Below the pieces are notes generated by a model. It saw only the letters and a program-made list of their open reading frames with translations, was not told the DNA's origin and ran no database searches. 64,000 nt of DNA from Massilia timonae CCUG 45783 (GTDB lineage: Bacteria; Pseudomonadota; Gammaproteobacteria; Burkholderiales; Burkholderiaceae_D), in assembly GCF_000315425.1 (NCBI RefSeq), contig NZ_JH992922.1, positions 855,560 to 919,559 of the forward strand, read 5' to 3'. Shown piece by piece: positions 1-9,228 of the stretch (position 1 is its first letter; each line of letters begins with the position of its first letter). A program made the translations under genes and the position numbers.

Positions 1-791
1 TCCGATTGCGGCAGGTTGTCCGGATCCAGCCCGGCCGCCACGATCGATTTTTTCAGGTAGTTGCCGTGCACGCCGGTGAACAGGTTGGTGTACACCACGT
101 CCGCCGCGCTCGATTCGACGATCGCGTCGCGGTAGCCGTCGCTGACGTTCGACTCCTTCGTGGCCAGCCAGCGCGAACCGATGTAGGCGAAGTCGGCGCC
201 CATCGCCTGCGCCGCCAGGATCGCGTCGCCGGTCGCGATCGATCCGGACAGGGCAATCGGCCCCTTGAAGAACTTGCGCACCTCTCCCACCAGCGCGAAC
301 GGCGACAGCGCGCCGGCATGGCCGCCGGCGCCGGCCGCCACCAGGATCAGGCCATCGACGCCCGCCTCCAGCGCCTTCTCGGCGTGCCGGATCGAGACCA
401 CGTCGTGCAGCACGATGCCGCCATACGAGTGCACCGCATCCATCATCTCGCGCGGCGGCGCGCGCAGCGACGAAATGATGATCGGCACCTGGTGCTTGAC
501 GCACACCTCGACGTCGTGCGCCAGGCGGTCGTTCGATTGATGGACGATCTGGTTGACCGCGATCGGGCCCACTTTCGCGCCCGGATTGGCGGCCGCGTAG
601 TCGGCCAGCTCGCGCTGCAGGTCGGTCAGCCAGGTGTCGAGCAATTCGGCCGGACGCGCGTTCAGGGCCGGGAAGGAACCGACGATGCCGGCCTTGCACT
701 GGGCCGCCACCAGGGCGGGACCGCTGGCGATGAACATCGGCGAGGCGATGACGGGAAGGGACAGGTCTTGCAACGCGGCGGGCATCGGCAT
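1..791 (-). CDS. Nitronate monooxygenase (2-nitropropane dioxygenase family), 3' end outside window
   Basis: The minus-strand frame starts at an ATG at 791 and stays open to base 1, so the C-terminus is missing. The translation begins MPMPAALQDLSLPVIASPMF. It contains the family's flavin-barrel signatures: an early ASPMF segment, a VAAGAGGHAG phosphate-binding loop near residue 145, and GSIATGDAILAAQAMGAD followed by YIGSRW. Family members are FMN enzymes that oxidise alkyl nitronates, or in some cases act as enoyl reductases. The next gene on the same strand (865) ends 74 bp upstream of this start, so a shared transcript is possible. The substrate cannot be told from sequence. Confidence 0.85.
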   Translation of the reverse strand, partial: MPMPAALQDLSLPVIASPMFIASGPALVAAQCKAGIVGSFPALNARPAELLDTWLTDLQRELADYAAANPGAKVGPIAVNQIVHQSNDRLAHDVEVCVKHQVPIIISSLRAPPREMMDAVHSYGGIVLHDVVSIRHAEKALEAGVDGLILVAAGAGGHAGALSPFALVGEVRKFFKGPIALSGSIATGDAILAAQAMGADFAYIGSRWLATKESNVSDGYRDAIVESSAADVVYTNLFTGVHGNYLKKSIVAAGLDPDNLPQS

Positions 792-864
792 GAAAGGACT
801 CTCGGTGTTGGGTATCGGGCCATTATAGCCCCAGAAAAAGAACGACCGTGCTAGATTTCTTCCT

Positions 865-1776
865 CTAAAGATCGAGCAACATCTCCCCCTCGATGCGCGC
901 CGCGCCGGCGCGCACCAGCGCTGCGGCTGCCCATTGCGCCAACGCATCGGCATCCAGTCCGAGCACGGTCGGCCGCACCCGCTCGACCAGCGGAATCGAT
1001 GCGAGCAGGCGCGGCAGCGTGGCCACGGCAATCTTCCCACGCTCCAGCAACAGGAACTTGAGCAGCACCTTGACCGCGTTGCGTGCATTGCGTGTCGGAT
1101 CGGCCGCCAGGTAGTCGAGGCGCGCCCTGGCCCGCACCAGGGCCGCATCGACGTCGCCGAACACGGGCCCATGTCCGGGAATGACCACGCGCGGCGCCAG
1201 GCTGCCGATCAGCTCGAGCGTGGCCCCGACCTCGTCGAAGCCGGGCTCCCCGGCCAGCTCGGGGAAGATCACGCCGAAGCCGTCCTGCCACAGCGCGTCG
1301 CCGGACACCAGCACGCCTTCGTCTGCACAAAAGATGAGCAGCGCATGCGGATCATGGCCAGGCGCGGCCAATACCTGCCAGCGCAGGCCGCCCAACGATA
1401 AGGTGTCGCCCGGCGCCAGCACGCCGTCGAAGCCGAAACGCGGGCATTGCTGGCCGGTGGCGCGAAAACTCAGCGCCGCTTCGTCCCAGCGCGCGACCTT
1501 GTCGGCTTCCGGCGCGGGGATCGCGGTGTGGCAGCCGTAGGCGGCCTGCAGGGCCGCGTTGCCGCCGCAGTGGTCGGAGTGCAGGTGGGTGTTGAGCAGG
1601 CGGTCGAGCGGACGGCCGCGCAGCAGGTGGCGCACCAGCGCCAGCGTCTGCGGCGCATGGGTGACGTAGCCGCTGTCGATCAGGGCCGTGTCGTCAGGCC
1701 CGATCAACAGGACATTATTCGACGACAGCCAGTTGCGCTCGAGCACATGAATCGACGGCGGCAAACGCAGGTCCAT
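865..1776 (-). CDS. MBL-fold metallo-hydrolase
   Basis: This 303-residue protein carries the metallo-beta-lactamase metal motif THLHSDHCGG near residue 63. Further metal ligands follow in APGHDPHA, SGDALW and IPGHGP, in the order expected of the glyoxalase-II/MBL superfamily. The roughly 80-residue C-terminal helical part after the fold resembles MBL proteins with a winged-helix-like tail. It lacks a signal peptide, so it should be cytoplasmic. It ends 74 bp before the nitronate monooxygenase gene and starts 9 bp after the DUF1289 gene on the same strand, which suggests a small operon. The substrate is unknown; thioester or lactone hydrolysis are family options. Confidence 0.85.
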   Translation of the reverse strand: MDLRLPPSIHVLERNWLSSNNVLLIGPDDTALIDSGYVTHAPQTLALVRHLLRGRPLDRLLNTHLHSDHCGGNAALQAAYGCHTAIPAPEADKVARWDEAALSFRATGQQCPRFGFDGVLAPGDTLSLGGLRWQVLAAPGHDPHALLIFCADEGVLVSGDALWQDGFGVIFPELAGEPGFDEVGATLELIGSLAPRVVIPGHGPVFGDVDAALVRARARLDYLAADPTRNARNAVKVLLKFLLLERGKIAVATLPRLLASIPLVERVRPTVLGLDADALAQWAAAALVRAGAARIEGEMLLDL

Positions 1777-1785
1777 GGCGCGCCC

Positions 1786-1980
1786 TTACTCGTCGAACAG
1801 CCCGGCTTCGCGGCGCCGGATCTCGGCCCAGATCGCGCGCTTCTCGTCCTCGCTGGCATTGCGCCAGGCGCGGATCTCGTCGATCGTGCGCATGCAGCCC
1901 TCGCACAAGCCGGTTGCCGGCACCATCTTGCAGATATTGATGCAGGGCGAAGGGACGGGAGTGTGCAGTTCTGGAGCCAT
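1786..1980 (-). CDS. DUF1289 domain protein
   Basis: A 64-residue protein beginning MAPELHTPVPSPCINICKM. The pattern SPCINICKM...GLCEGCMRT gives four cysteines in the DUF1289 arrangement, followed by the IDEIRAWRNASEDEKRAIWAEI segment typical of that family. A longer frame opens upstream, but its extra 44 residues look non-coding, so the ATG at 1980 is preferred. DUF1289 proteins are small probable metal- or cluster-binding proteins of unknown role. It lies 9 bp upstream of the MBL-fold gene and is probably co-transcribed with it. Confidence 0.8.
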   Translation of the reverse strand: MAPELHTPVPSPCINICKMVPATGLCEGCMRTIDEIRAWRNASEDEKRAIWAEIRRREAGLFDE

Positions 1981-2132
1981 TGCCTGATGCCTGAGCGGAT
2001 ATGTGTCGGAGGCGGCATTATCGCGCGTCCGGCAGTCCAGCGCCGTTTTTGCTTGTGAGTCACTATACTCGTCAATACGCACTGTCTTTGGAACAGTGTC
2101 GCATTGATTCATGTTGCTGCACGAGGTGACCC

Positions 2133-2612
2133 ATGAACATTCGTTTCATCATCGCGAGCGCCCTGTTGGGCGTGTCCGCCACGGCGTCGAGCCAGGTGTT
2201 GTCGCCCGATGGCTACGGCAAGATCGGGTTCGGCCAGCGGCTCGACCAGGTCGAACGCACGCTGGGCCAGCGCGCCACGCCGCGGCCGCTCGATCCCTCC
2301 TGCCCCATCGTCCGCTTCAAGCGTTATCAACAGGTGAGCTTCATGGTCGAGAACGGGGTGATCGTGCGCGCCGACGCCAGGATGGTGGTGCGCAACAGTG
2401 CCGGCGTCACGTCGCGCATGTCGGCCAAGGATGCGTTGCGCCATGCTCCCGGGCTGCGCAGCGAACGCCACAAATACGACGAACAGGGCCAGTACCTTGT
2501 CTTGCCCAAAGGCGAGAACAAGGCGCTGATCTTCGAAGCCAGCAAGGGGAAACTGACGACCATGCGCGCCGGCATCAAGCCGGCTGTCGACTACGTGGAG
2601 ATGTGTGGGTAA
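2133..2612 (+). CDS. Hypothetical exported protein
   Basis: A 159-residue protein preceded by the Shine-Dalgarno sequence GAGGTGA. The N-terminus MNIRFIIASALLGVSATASS is a typical signal peptide with probable cleavage after ATASS, so the product should be periplasmic. The mature part has a GKIGFGQRLDQVERTLG segment, two widely spaced cysteines (in DPSCPIV and at the very end, EMCG) that could form a disulfide, and no catalytic motif I can name. Its layout resembles small beta-rich periplasmic proteins of Burkholderiales. It is divergent from the DUF1289 gene. Function unknown. Confidence 0.7.
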   Translation: MNIRFIIASALLGVSATASSQVLSPDGYGKIGFGQRLDQVERTLGQRATPRPLDPSCPIVRFKRYQQVSFMVENGVIVRADARMVVRNSAGVTSRMSAKDALRHAPGLRSERHKYDEQGQYLVLPKGENKALIFEASKGKLTTMRAGIKPAVDYVEMCG

Positions 2613-2710
2613 ACAGTCGCAGAAATACTGCAACAACAGCCGCTCGGCAACGTTTGACAGGTTGGTGTAAGCTCGTGGCGTGAAATTGTGCACTGCACAA
2701 AAGGAATACC

Positions 2711-3766
2711 ATGAAACTCAACCGACTACTGATGAGGCAGCTAAGCGGGGCCGTCCGATCGCTGTTGCGATCGGGACCGGCCACGCCTGGCGCCGCCGTG
2801 CAGCAGGCCATGAAGAACGCGGCAGCCGTGCAGCGCGTGGCCGAGCGCCAGATGCGCGACTTCGTCATGCCTGCCCCTGCCCCTGCCCGTGCCCCTGCTC
2901 CCGCTCCTGCGCCGCCGGCGCGCGAGCCATTGACCGGCAGGTTCGAGGACGGCCATCACATGAACGCCGCCGGCCGCCGCGAGTACAAGCTGTATGTGCC
3001 TGGCAGCTATACCGGTACGCCGGCGCCGCTGGTGGTGATGCTGCACGGCTGCACCCAGGACCCGGAAGATTTCGCCACCGGCACCCAGATGAACGTGCTG
3101 GCCGAAGAGATCGGCTGCCTGGTGCTGTATCCGGCCCAGAGCAAGGGCGCGAACCTGTCGCGCTGCTGGAACTGGTTCAATGCGGTCGACCAGCGCCGCG
3201 ACGAAGGCGAGCCATCGATCATCGCCGGCATGACGCGGGCCATCATGGCCAGCCATGCGGTGGACCCAAGCCAGGTGTATGTGGCCGGCCTGTCCGCCGG
3301 CGGCGCGATGGCGACCATCATGGGCACGCTCTATCCCGACCTGTATGCGGCGGTGGGCGTGCATTCCGGCCTGCCCTTTGCCTCGGCCAACAGCCTGTCG
3401 TCGGCGCTGGCGGCGATGAAGGGCGACTTCCGCCGCAGCACGACGAGCGCACAGCCCTTGCCGATCATCGTCTTCCACGGCGACCGCGACACCACCGTGC
3501 ATCCGGCCAATGGCGAGGAAGTGGTCGCGCAAGGCGCGCGCCATCTGGCGCAGCCGGGCACCGCCGAACCGGGCCGCGTGCCCGACGGCCATGCCTACAC
3601 GCGCACCTTGTATCCGGACGAGGACGGCATGGTGCAGGCCGAACACTGGCTGGTGCATGGCGCCGGCCATGCCTGGTTCGGCGGCAATGCGCGCGGCAGC
3701 TATACCGACGGCAAGGGACCGGATGCGAGCCGCGAGATGATGCGTTTCTTCCGCACGCGGCGCTGA
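2711..3766 (+). CDS. PHB/PHA depolymerase-family esterase
   Basis: A 351-residue protein with AAGGA just before the ATG. After a helical N-terminus and an Ala-Pro linker (about residues 54-68) comes an alpha/beta-hydrolase domain of the short-chain polyhydroxyalkanoate depolymerase/LpqC type. It has the oxyanion segment VVMLHGCTQDPEDFATGTQM, the nucleophile elbow GLSAGGAM near residue 195, the acid in FHGDRDTTVHP, and the histidine in GAGHAWFGG. These enzymes cleave polyester or feruloyl-type esters. No clear signal peptide is visible, so the location is uncertain: it could act on intracellular PHB or be exported by an atypical route. It stands alone between unrelated genes. Confidence 0.85.
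   Translation: MKLNRLLMRQLSGAVRSLLRSGPATPGAAVQQAMKNAAAVQRVAERQMRDFVMPAPAPARAPAPAPAPPAREPLTGRFEDGHHMNAAGRREYKLYVPGSYTGTPAPLVVMLHGCTQDPEDFATGTQMNVLAEEIGCLVLYPAQSKGANLSRCWNWFNAVDQRRDEGEPSIIAGMTRAIMASHAVDPSQVYVAGLSAGGAMATIMGTLYPDLYAAVGVHSGLPFASANSLSSALAAMKGDFRRSTTSAQPLPIIVFHGDRDTTVHPANGEEVVAQGARHLAQPGTAEPGRVPDGHAYTRTLYPDEDGMVQAEHWLVHGAGHAWFGGNARGSYTDGKGPDASREMMRFFRTRR
2870..2911 (+). repeat. Short CCTGCC/CCCGTG-type hexamer tract inside the esterase gene
   Basis: A run of imperfect six-base units (CCTGCC and variants) encodes the Ala-Pro linker of the esterase. The repeat keeps frame because each unit is two codons, so slippage would change linker length without breaking the gene. Confidence 0.7.
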
Positions 3767-3770
3767 GCTG

Positions 3771-3962
3771 TCAGTCGGCCGCTGGCGCGACTGGCAATGG
3801 GTGCGCGGCAATATGCGCGCGCAGGCACGCCGGGCACCAGCAGCCGGCCGCCTCCTGCGGCACGGCCACCGCCGGCGGCAAGGCCGTGCACCAGCAAGCT
3901 TCGGTGGCGCCGTCGGCCATTGCACATCCGAATTCGGCGCCGCAGCGCGTGCAAATACTCAT
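3771..3962 (-). CDS. Cysteine-rich CWC family protein
   Basis: A 63-residue protein starting MSICTRCGAEFGCAM. The spaced motifs CxxCGAxFxC, ACWCTALP and GCWCPACLRAH match the cysteine-rich CWC family (named for its Cys-Trp-Cys signature), predicted to bind a metal. Twenty additional upstream codons are open but the ATG at 3962 puts the first motif at the N-terminus as in relatives. It is convergent with the esterase gene, ending 4 bp after that gene's stop. Role unknown. Confidence 0.75.
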   Translation of the reverse strand: MSICTRCGAEFGCAMADGATEACWCTALPPAVAVPQEAAGCWCPACLRAHIAAHPLPVAPAAD

Positions 3963-4084
3963 AACTGATAAAGTACCGATTGCTGCCATAAAATACAACA
4001 GGACACCGCCCTTTCCCCACAAGGTTTACGCTGTTTTTACGGCATTTGCCTGTAAAATCTCGCGACATTTATTTCGGACCCTCC

Positions 4085-5014
4085 ATGAACGCTCAAGTGA
4101 CCAGCCTGAAGACCGACGACCAACCTGACGACTTGACTGCCGTGTCGACGGCGCTGAAGGCGCAGATCCTGGCCGAGGCGCTTCCCTACATCCGCAACTT
4201 CCACGGCAAGACCATCGTCATCAAATACGGCGGCAATGCCATGACCGACGAACGCCTGAAACACGGCTTCGCGCGCGACGTCATCCTGCTCAAGCTGGTG
4301 GGCATGAACCCGGTCGTGGTCCACGGCGGCGGCCCGCAGATCGACAATGCGCTGAAGAAGATCGGCAAGCAGGGCACTTTCGTGCAGGGCATGCGCATCA
4401 CCGACGAAGAGACCATGGAAGTGGTGGAGTGGGTGCTGGGCGGCGAAGTTCAGCAAGACATCGTGATGCTGATTAACCACTACGGTGGCCAGGCAGTCGG
4501 CCTGACCGGCAAGGACGGCGGCCTGATCCGCGCACGCCGCATGGCGATGCCCGACAAGGAAAAACCGGGCGAGTTCCTCGACATCGGTTTCGTTGGCGAG
4601 ATCGAGGCCATCAACCCGGCCGTCGTGAAAGCGCTGCAGGACGACGCCTTCATCCCGATCATCTCGCCGATCGGTTTCGGCCAGGACGGCCAGGCCTACA
4701 ACATCAACGCCGACGTGGTCGCCGGCAAGATCGCGGAAATCCTGAAAGCCGAAAAGCTGATCATGATGACCAATATCGCCGGCGTGCAGGATAAGGCGGG
4801 CAATCTGGTGACCGACCTGTCGGCGCGCGAGATCGACGAAATGTTCGCGGACGGCACGATCTCGGGCGGCATGCTGCCGAAGATCTCGTCGGCGCTGGAC
4901 GCCGCGAAGTCGGGCGTGAACACCGTGCACATCATCGATGGCCGCATCGAGCACTCATTGTTGCTCGAAGTCTTGACCGAACAGGCTTTTGGCACTATGA
5001 TCCGGTCTCACTAA
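4085..5014 (+). CDS. argB: Acetylglutamate kinase
   Basis: A 309-residue protein that phosphorylates N-acetylglutamate in the second step of arginine synthesis. The start ATG at 4085 ([12 protein letters not shown]) is chosen over upstream in-frame codons because it gives the usual beta-proteobacterial length. Visible motifs are VIKYGGNAM (ATP-binding lysine), [11 protein letters not shown] (substrate glycines), [10 protein letters not shown], and [15 protein letters not shown] near the C-terminus. The gene stands alone and is followed by a hairpin and a tRNA-Thr gene. The N-terminal helix could support hexamer formation and arginine feedback, as in arginine-sensitive ArgB proteins; that is inference. 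Confidence 0.97.
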   Translation: MNAQVTSLKTDDQPDDLTAVSTALKAQILAEALPYIRNFHGKTIVIKYGGNAMTDERLKHGFARDVILLKLVGMNPVVVHGGGPQIDNALKKIGKQGTFVQGMRITDEETMEVVEWVLGGEVQQDIVMLINHYGGQAVGLTGKDGGLIRARRMAMPDKEKPGEFLDIGFVGEIEAINPAVVKALQDDAFIPIISPIGFGQDGQAYNINADVVAGKIAEILKAEKLIMMTNIAGVQDKAGNLVTDLSAREIDEMFADGTISGGMLPKISSALDAAKSGVNTVHIIDGRIEHSLLLEVLTEQAFGTMIRSH

Positions 5015-5054
5015 ATTTTTTGTGACGGGGAAACCCCCACAGAAAATGTCGTTA

Positions 5055-5073
5055 CGGTGGGCATTGCCCACCG
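5055..5073 (+). terminator. Perfect hairpin between argB and tRNA-Thr
   Basis: CGGTGGGC-ATT-GCCCACCG is a perfect 8-bp stem with a 3-base loop. There is no following T-run, so it is at best a weak terminator or a processing signal for the argB-tRNA transcript. Confidence 0.4.
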
Positions 5074-5082
5074 CATCTACCC

Positions 5083-5157
<75 letters not shown>

Positions 5158-5246
5158 TCTCCCATCCCCTGTTTTACCCCGCTCCATGACGTCGTCAGGC
5201 GCCGCTGGCATAATCGCGTGTTGCATCTTTTGCGAGCCGATTACCC

Positions 5247-6005
5247 GTGTCTACTTCTTCCCTCCAAGCCCCAGTCTGGCTGTTCGACCTCGATAACACC
5301 CTGCACGACGCCTCGCACGCGATCTTCCCGGCGATCAGCGCCAATATGAACACGTATATCGCGCGCGTGCTGAGCAGCGACGGCGTGCCGGCCACGCAAG
5401 AGATGGTCGATGCCGCGCGCCTGGGCTACTGGCAGCGCTACGGCGCCACCCTGCTCGGCATGATGCGCCACCACCAGGTGTGCGCCAGGGATTTCCTGCA
5501 CCAGACCCACGACATCGGCCCGCTCGACGCCCTGCTGCGCGCCGAGCGCGGCCTGGCGCGCCTGCTGCGTCGCCTGCCTGGCCGCAAGATCTTGCTGACC
5601 AATGCGCCGAACAGCTATTCGACCGAGATCGTGCGCCGCCTGAAGCTGCACAACCATTTTTCGCACCATGTGGCAATCGAGCACATGCACGTGCACGGGC
5701 AGTTGCGGCCGAAACCGTCGAAGCTGATGTTGCGCCGCCTGCTGCGCAAGCACGGCATCGCGGCCCAGCGCTGCATCCTGGTCGAAGACACGCTGGCCAA
5801 TCTGCGCACCGCGCGCCAGCTGGGCCTGCGCACCGTCTGGGTCACCCAATACCTGCGTCACACCGCCCGGATGAGCGATCCGATTGGAAAAGCGCCCCTC
5901 CCGAGGACCCTGAAATGCCCCGGTTACGTCAATGTCAAAGTAAAATCCGTGCGGCAACTTCCGACGCGGCTCTCCGGGCTGCGCCGCTCCAATAACAACT
6001 CCTAG
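5247..6005 (+). CDS. HAD-family pyrimidine 5'-nucleotidase
   Basis: A 252-residue protein starting at GTG 5247. HAD motif I is FDLDNTLHDA near residue 14, motif II is LLTNAPNSY, and the motif III/IV region KPSKLMLRRLL...CILVEDTLANL is present. This pattern (DLDNTL followed by an aromatic-rich cap and VEDTLANL) is typical of YjjG/SDT1-like pyrimidine 5'-nucleotidases, which dephosphorylate UMP, CMP or dUMP. The stop lies 7 bp before slmA on the same strand, an arrangement that suggests co-transcription. Confidence 0.88.
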   Translation: MSTSSLQAPVWLFDLDNTLHDASHAIFPAISANMNTYIARVLSSDGVPATQEMVDAARLGYWQRYGATLLGMMRHHQVCARDFLHQTHDIGPLDALLRAERGLARLLRRLPGRKILLTNAPNSYSTEIVRRLKLHNHFSHHVAIEHMHVHGQLRPKPSKLMLRRLLRKHGIAAQRCILVEDTLANLRTARQLGLRTVWVTQYLRHTARMSDPIGKAPLPRTLKCPGYVNVKVKSVRQLPTRLSGLRRSNNNS

Positions 6006-6012
6006 GGATCCC

Positions 6013-6591
6013 ATGGCAAGCACGAAGCCAGGCCAGCGCAAGCTGCAAATCCTCCAGGCCCTGGCCTCGATGCTCGAGCAGCCCAAGGGCGAGAAAATCA
6101 CCACCGCCGCGCTCGCGGCGCGCCTGTCGGTGTCCGAAGCGGCGCTGTACCGCCACTTCGCCAGCAAGGCGCAGATGTACGAGGGACTGATCGAGTTCAT
6201 CGAGTCGTCGGTATTCGGCGTGATCAACCAGATCACCGAGAAAGAAGACAGCGGCCTGTCGCAGGCGCACGCGATGCTGCAGATGCTGCTCGGCTTCGCG
6301 GCCAACAACCCGGGCATGACGCGCGTGCTGATCGGCGATGCGCTGGTGAATGAAGACGAGCGCCTGCAACTGCGCATGAACCAGTTCTACGACAAGGTCG
6401 AACTGGCCTTCAAGGGCGCCCTGCGCCTGGCCGTCACCCAGGGACACGGCCAGGAAGCCGACGTCGCCGCGCGCGCCAGCCTGCTGGTGAACTATGTCAC
6501 CGGCCGCTGGCACCGCTTCGCGAAGACGGGCTTCAAGCTCAATCCAACCGAAGGCACGTCGCTCCAGCTGTCCCTGCTGCTGGCGGCGTAG
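6013..6591 (+). CDS. slmA: Nucleoid occlusion factor SlmA (TetR family)
   Basis: A 192-residue TetR-type protein. The N-terminal helix-turn-helix is ITTAALAARLSVSEAALYRH, continuing FASKAQMYEGLIEF, which matches SlmA rather than a ligand-responsive TetR. SlmA binds specific chromosomal sites and blocks FtsZ polymerisation over the nucleoid. The C-terminal dimer segment YVTGRWHRFAKTGFKLNPT is also characteristic. It lies between the nucleotidase (7 bp) and pabBC (9 bp), all on the plus strand, so the three are likely one operon. Confidence 0.92.
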   Translation: MASTKPGQRKLQILQALASMLEQPKGEKITTAALAARLSVSEAALYRHFASKAQMYEGLIEFIESSVFGVINQITEKEDSGLSQAHAMLQMLLGFAANNPGMTRVLIGDALVNEDERLQLRMNQFYDKVELAFKGALRLAVTQGHGQEADVAARASLLVNYVTGRWHRFAKTGFKLNPTEGTSLQLSLLLAA

Positions 6592-6600
6592 AATCGGAGC

Positions 6601-8418
6601 ATGGATACCGGCGAAGTCTTCGCGCTGCTGGACGATGCCCGCGCCACGCAGGAGGCCCGCTCGCGCCTGTACAGCGGGCATGCGGGCACGCTGACCTGTG
6701 AGGACGCGGCTGGCTGGCCGCGACTGGTGGCGGCGCTGTCGCAGGCGCTGCAAAGCGGCCTGCACGCGGTGCCGCTGCTGAGCTATGAACTGGGCGCGCA
6801 CCTGGAGGGCCTGCCGGCCCGCCCGCTCGACGGCCCGCTGGCGCAGGTGCTGCTGTTTACCCGCTGCGAACGCATGACCGGCGAGCAGGTGGCCTCGTGG
6901 CTGGCAACGCGCAGCATGGACCTTGCGCCGGCCGGCGTCGCCGGTATTACCGCGAATGTCGATGAGGCGCGGTTCACCGAGGCGATCGGCCGCATCCGCG
7001 ACTACATCGCGGCCGGCGACACCTACCAGGTCAACTACACCTGGCGGCTGCGCTTCGAAGCCTTCGGTTCGCTGCTCGCCCTGTACACGCGCCTGCGCGC
7101 GCGCCAGCCGGTGCCGTATGGCGCGCTGGTGACGCTGCCTGGCGGCGGCGCCGTGCTGTCGTTCTCGCCCGAGCTGTTCGTGCGCCACGAGGCGGGCATG
7201 CTGGTGGCGCGGCCGATGAAGGGCACGGCGCCGGCCAGCGGCGATGCGGATGTCGACGCCGCGCGCGCTGCAAGCCTGGCGCAGGACAGCAAGAACCGCG
7301 CCGAAAACCTGATGATCGTCGACCTGCTGCGCAATGACCTGGGCCGCGTGGCGCAGACCGGCAGCGTCGAGACGCCGGCCCTGTTCGAGGTGCAGCGCTA
7401 CGGCGCCGTGCTGCAGATGACCTCCACCGTGCAGGCGCGCCTGCGCGCGGATGCGGGGCTGGAAGAGATCTTCAAGGCCTTGTATCCATGCGGCTCGATC
7501 ACCGGCGCGCCGAAGCGGCGCACGATGGAGATCATCCACGAACTCGAACCCGATGCACGCGGCATCTATACCGGCGCCATCGGCTGGTTCGATCCGGCGC
7601 CCCCGGGTCGCGCCTTCGGCGACTTCTGCCTGTCGGTGCCGATCCGGACGCTGGCGCTCGGTCCATCGATCGATGGAGCAAGACGCGGCGAACTGGGCGT
7701 CGGCGCCGGCATCGTGTACGACAGCGATGCGCAATCCGAATACGCCGAGTGCCAATTGAAGGCGGGTTTTCTTACCGGCCTGCCCAACGAGTTCGAGATC
7801 TTCGAGACCATCCGCGCCTCGCGCGAACACGGCTGCCGCCACCTGGAGCAGCATCTCGACCGCATGGAAGCATCGTGCGCCTGGTTCGGCTTTGCCTTCG
7901 ACCGCGGCGCGGCCCATATCGCGCTGCTGGAAGCCAGCCTGGCCCTGCCCTCCGATGCGCTGCACCGCCTGCGCCTGGCCGTCTCCCACGACGGCGCGCT
8001 GACGCTCACATCCGGCGAGCTGACGCCCTTGCATGAGCCGGTGACCTTGCTGCTGGCCCAGGAGCCGACGCACAGCGGCGACGTCTTCCTGCGCCACAAG
8101 ACGAGCGTCCGCGGCCGCTACGACGCGGCGTGGAAGGCGGCCGAGGCGCAAGGCGCCTTCGATATGCTGTTCTTTAACGAGCGCGGAGAATTGACGGAAG
8201 GAGGGCGCTGCAGCGTGTTCCTGCGCTTCGGCGAGGAGTGGCTCACGCCGCCCTTGTCCTGCGGCGTGCTGCCGGGCGTGATGCGCGGCGTGCTGCTGGC
8301 CGCGCCCGCCTGGCGTGCGCGCGAAGCCGTGATCACGCGCGCCATGCTCGAACAGGCCGACGACATCGTCGTCTGCAACGCGCTGCGCGGGCCGCTGCGC
8401 GCCGTGCTTGCGGCGTAA
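6601..8418 (+). CDS. pabBC: Bifunctional aminodeoxychorismate synthase component I / aminodeoxychorismate lyase
   Basis: A 605-residue fusion for p-aminobenzoate synthesis in the folate pathway. Residues 1-385 are a chorismate-binding PabB domain with GDTYQVNYTWRLRF, RPMKGTAPASGD, ENLMIVDLLRNDLGRVA and GSITGAPKRRTMEIIHE. Residues from about 400 are a class IV PLP aminotransferase-fold PabC domain, beginning FEIFETIRASREHGC, with the PLP-lysine region FLRHKTSVRGRYD and LFFNERGELTEGGRCSVF. Fused pabBC is common in Burkholderiales. It follows slmA by 9 bp. The glutamine amidotransferase PabA is not in the window. Confidence 0.93.
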   Translation: MDTGEVFALLDDARATQEARSRLYSGHAGTLTCEDAAGWPRLVAALSQALQSGLHAVPLLSYELGAHLEGLPARPLDGPLAQVLLFTRCERMTGEQVASWLATRSMDLAPAGVAGITANVDEARFTEAIGRIRDYIAAGDTYQVNYTWRLRFEAFGSLLALYTRLRARQPVPYGALVTLPGGGAVLSFSPELFVRHEAGMLVARPMKGTAPASGDADVDAARAASLAQDSKNRAENLMIVDLLRNDLGRVAQTGSVETPALFEVQRYGAVLQMTSTVQARLRADAGLEEIFKALYPCGSITGAPKRRTMEIIHELEPDARGIYTGAIGWFDPAPPGRAFGDFCLSVPIRTLALGPSIDGARRGELGVGAGIVYDSDAQSEYAECQLKAGFLTGLPNEFEIFETIRASREHGCRHLEQHLDRMEASCAWFGFAFDRGAAHIALLEASLALPSDALHRLRLAVSHDGALTLTSGELTPLHEPVTLLLAQEPTHSGDVFLRHKTSVRGRYDAAWKAAEAQGAFDMLFFNERGELTEGGRCSVFLRFGEEWLTPPLSCGVLPGVMRGVLLAAPAWRAREAVITRAMLEQADDIVVCNALRGPLRAVLAA

Positions 8419-8528
8419 TCGCAGGGCAGAATGAAGGCGTGGGTCGCGCCCCGCCCTTTCCCATGTTTGATGCTTTTGCTGGAAGCTCGCCCATGGAAGA
8501 CGGGCAGGACGCGATCACGCACAAGCTG

Positions 8529-9140
8529 TCAGAAGCGGTAGCCGACACCCAGCCCGAACAGGACCGGATCGACCTTCAGGTGGCTGGCGTTGGCGCCGCC
8601 GACGTACACGTCGCTGCGCAGCTTGACCTTCTTGACGTCGGCGTTGATCGACCAGTGTTCGTTGAGGCGGAAGTCGACGCCGGCCTGCAGCGACAGGCCC
8701 CAGCTATCGTTTTCCAGGTCGCCGGCGCCATCGAGCAGCTTGACGCTCGATATGCGGGTGTAGTTCACGCCGGCGCCGATGTAGGGGCTGATGGCCGCGC
8801 CGGGGGCGAAGTGGTATTGCAGGTTCAGGGTCGGCGGCAGGTGCTTGAAGGTGCCGATCTCGGCGCCGTCCAGGCGGACCTTGTGCTTCTGTGGATAAGT
8901 CAGGATCAGTTCGGCCGCGATATGCGAGGTGAAGAAGTAGCTGATGTCCAGCTCGGGAATGGTCTTCGTGCTCACTTCGAGGCGGTCCGCCGCGCCGACG
9001 CCGGCGATCGGGGTCGACTTGTTGTCCGGGTCGACGTACACGGCGCGGGCGCGCACCAGCCATGGGGATTCCTGCGCCAGCGCCTGGGCGGACGCCATGG
9101 CGATCAGGGCCACCAGCACGGTCTTCATCGGCGTTTTCAT
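8529..9140 (-). CDS. ompW: OmpW family outer-membrane protein
   Basis: A 203-residue protein from the ATG at 9140 (MKTPMKTVLVALIAMASAQA), with AAGGTAAG upstream as ribosome site and a signal peptide ending near QALAQ. The mature part has the OmpW pattern: WLVRARAVYVDPDN near the N-terminus, TIPELDISYFFTSHIAAELI, YHFAPGAAISPYIGAGVNYT and a C-terminal GLGVGYRF ending in phenylalanine, the beta-barrel assembly signal. OmpW is an eight-stranded barrel with a hydrophobic channel. A near-perfect FNR-type box lies 75 bp upstream, matching the known oxygen control of ompW in enterobacteria. Confidence 0.93.
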   Translation of the reverse strand: MKTPMKTVLVALIAMASAQALAQESPWLVRARAVYVDPDNKSTPIAGVGAADRLEVSTKTIPELDISYFFTSHIAAELILTYPQKHKVRLDGAEIGTFKHLPPTLNLQYHFAPGAAISPYIGAGVNYTRISSVKLLDGAGDLENDSWGLSLQAGVDFRLNEHWSINADVKKVKLRSDVYVGGANASHLKVDPVLFGLGVGYRF

Positions 9141-9214
9141 CTTTTTCTTACCTTTCTTCGTTTTTATGTCATCTGCGACGAAGGTAAGCTTATTGATGTG
9201 AAGCAAAACAAACT

Positions 9215-9228
9215 ATGATCTACATCAA
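9215..9228. promoter_or_regulatory. FNR/Anr-like box upstream of ompW
   Basis: ATGATCTACATCAA matches the consensus TTGAT-N4-ATCAA with one mismatch. It lies about 75 bp upstream of the ompW start, in an AT-rich intergenic stretch, a position compatible with activation. Confidence 0.6.

Noticed and set aside
5935..8151. A very long open frame antisense to slmA and pabBC
   Set aside because: The opposite strand encodes proteins with intact motifs. The antisense product is Arg/His/Gln-rich without domains, typical of high-GC shadow frames.
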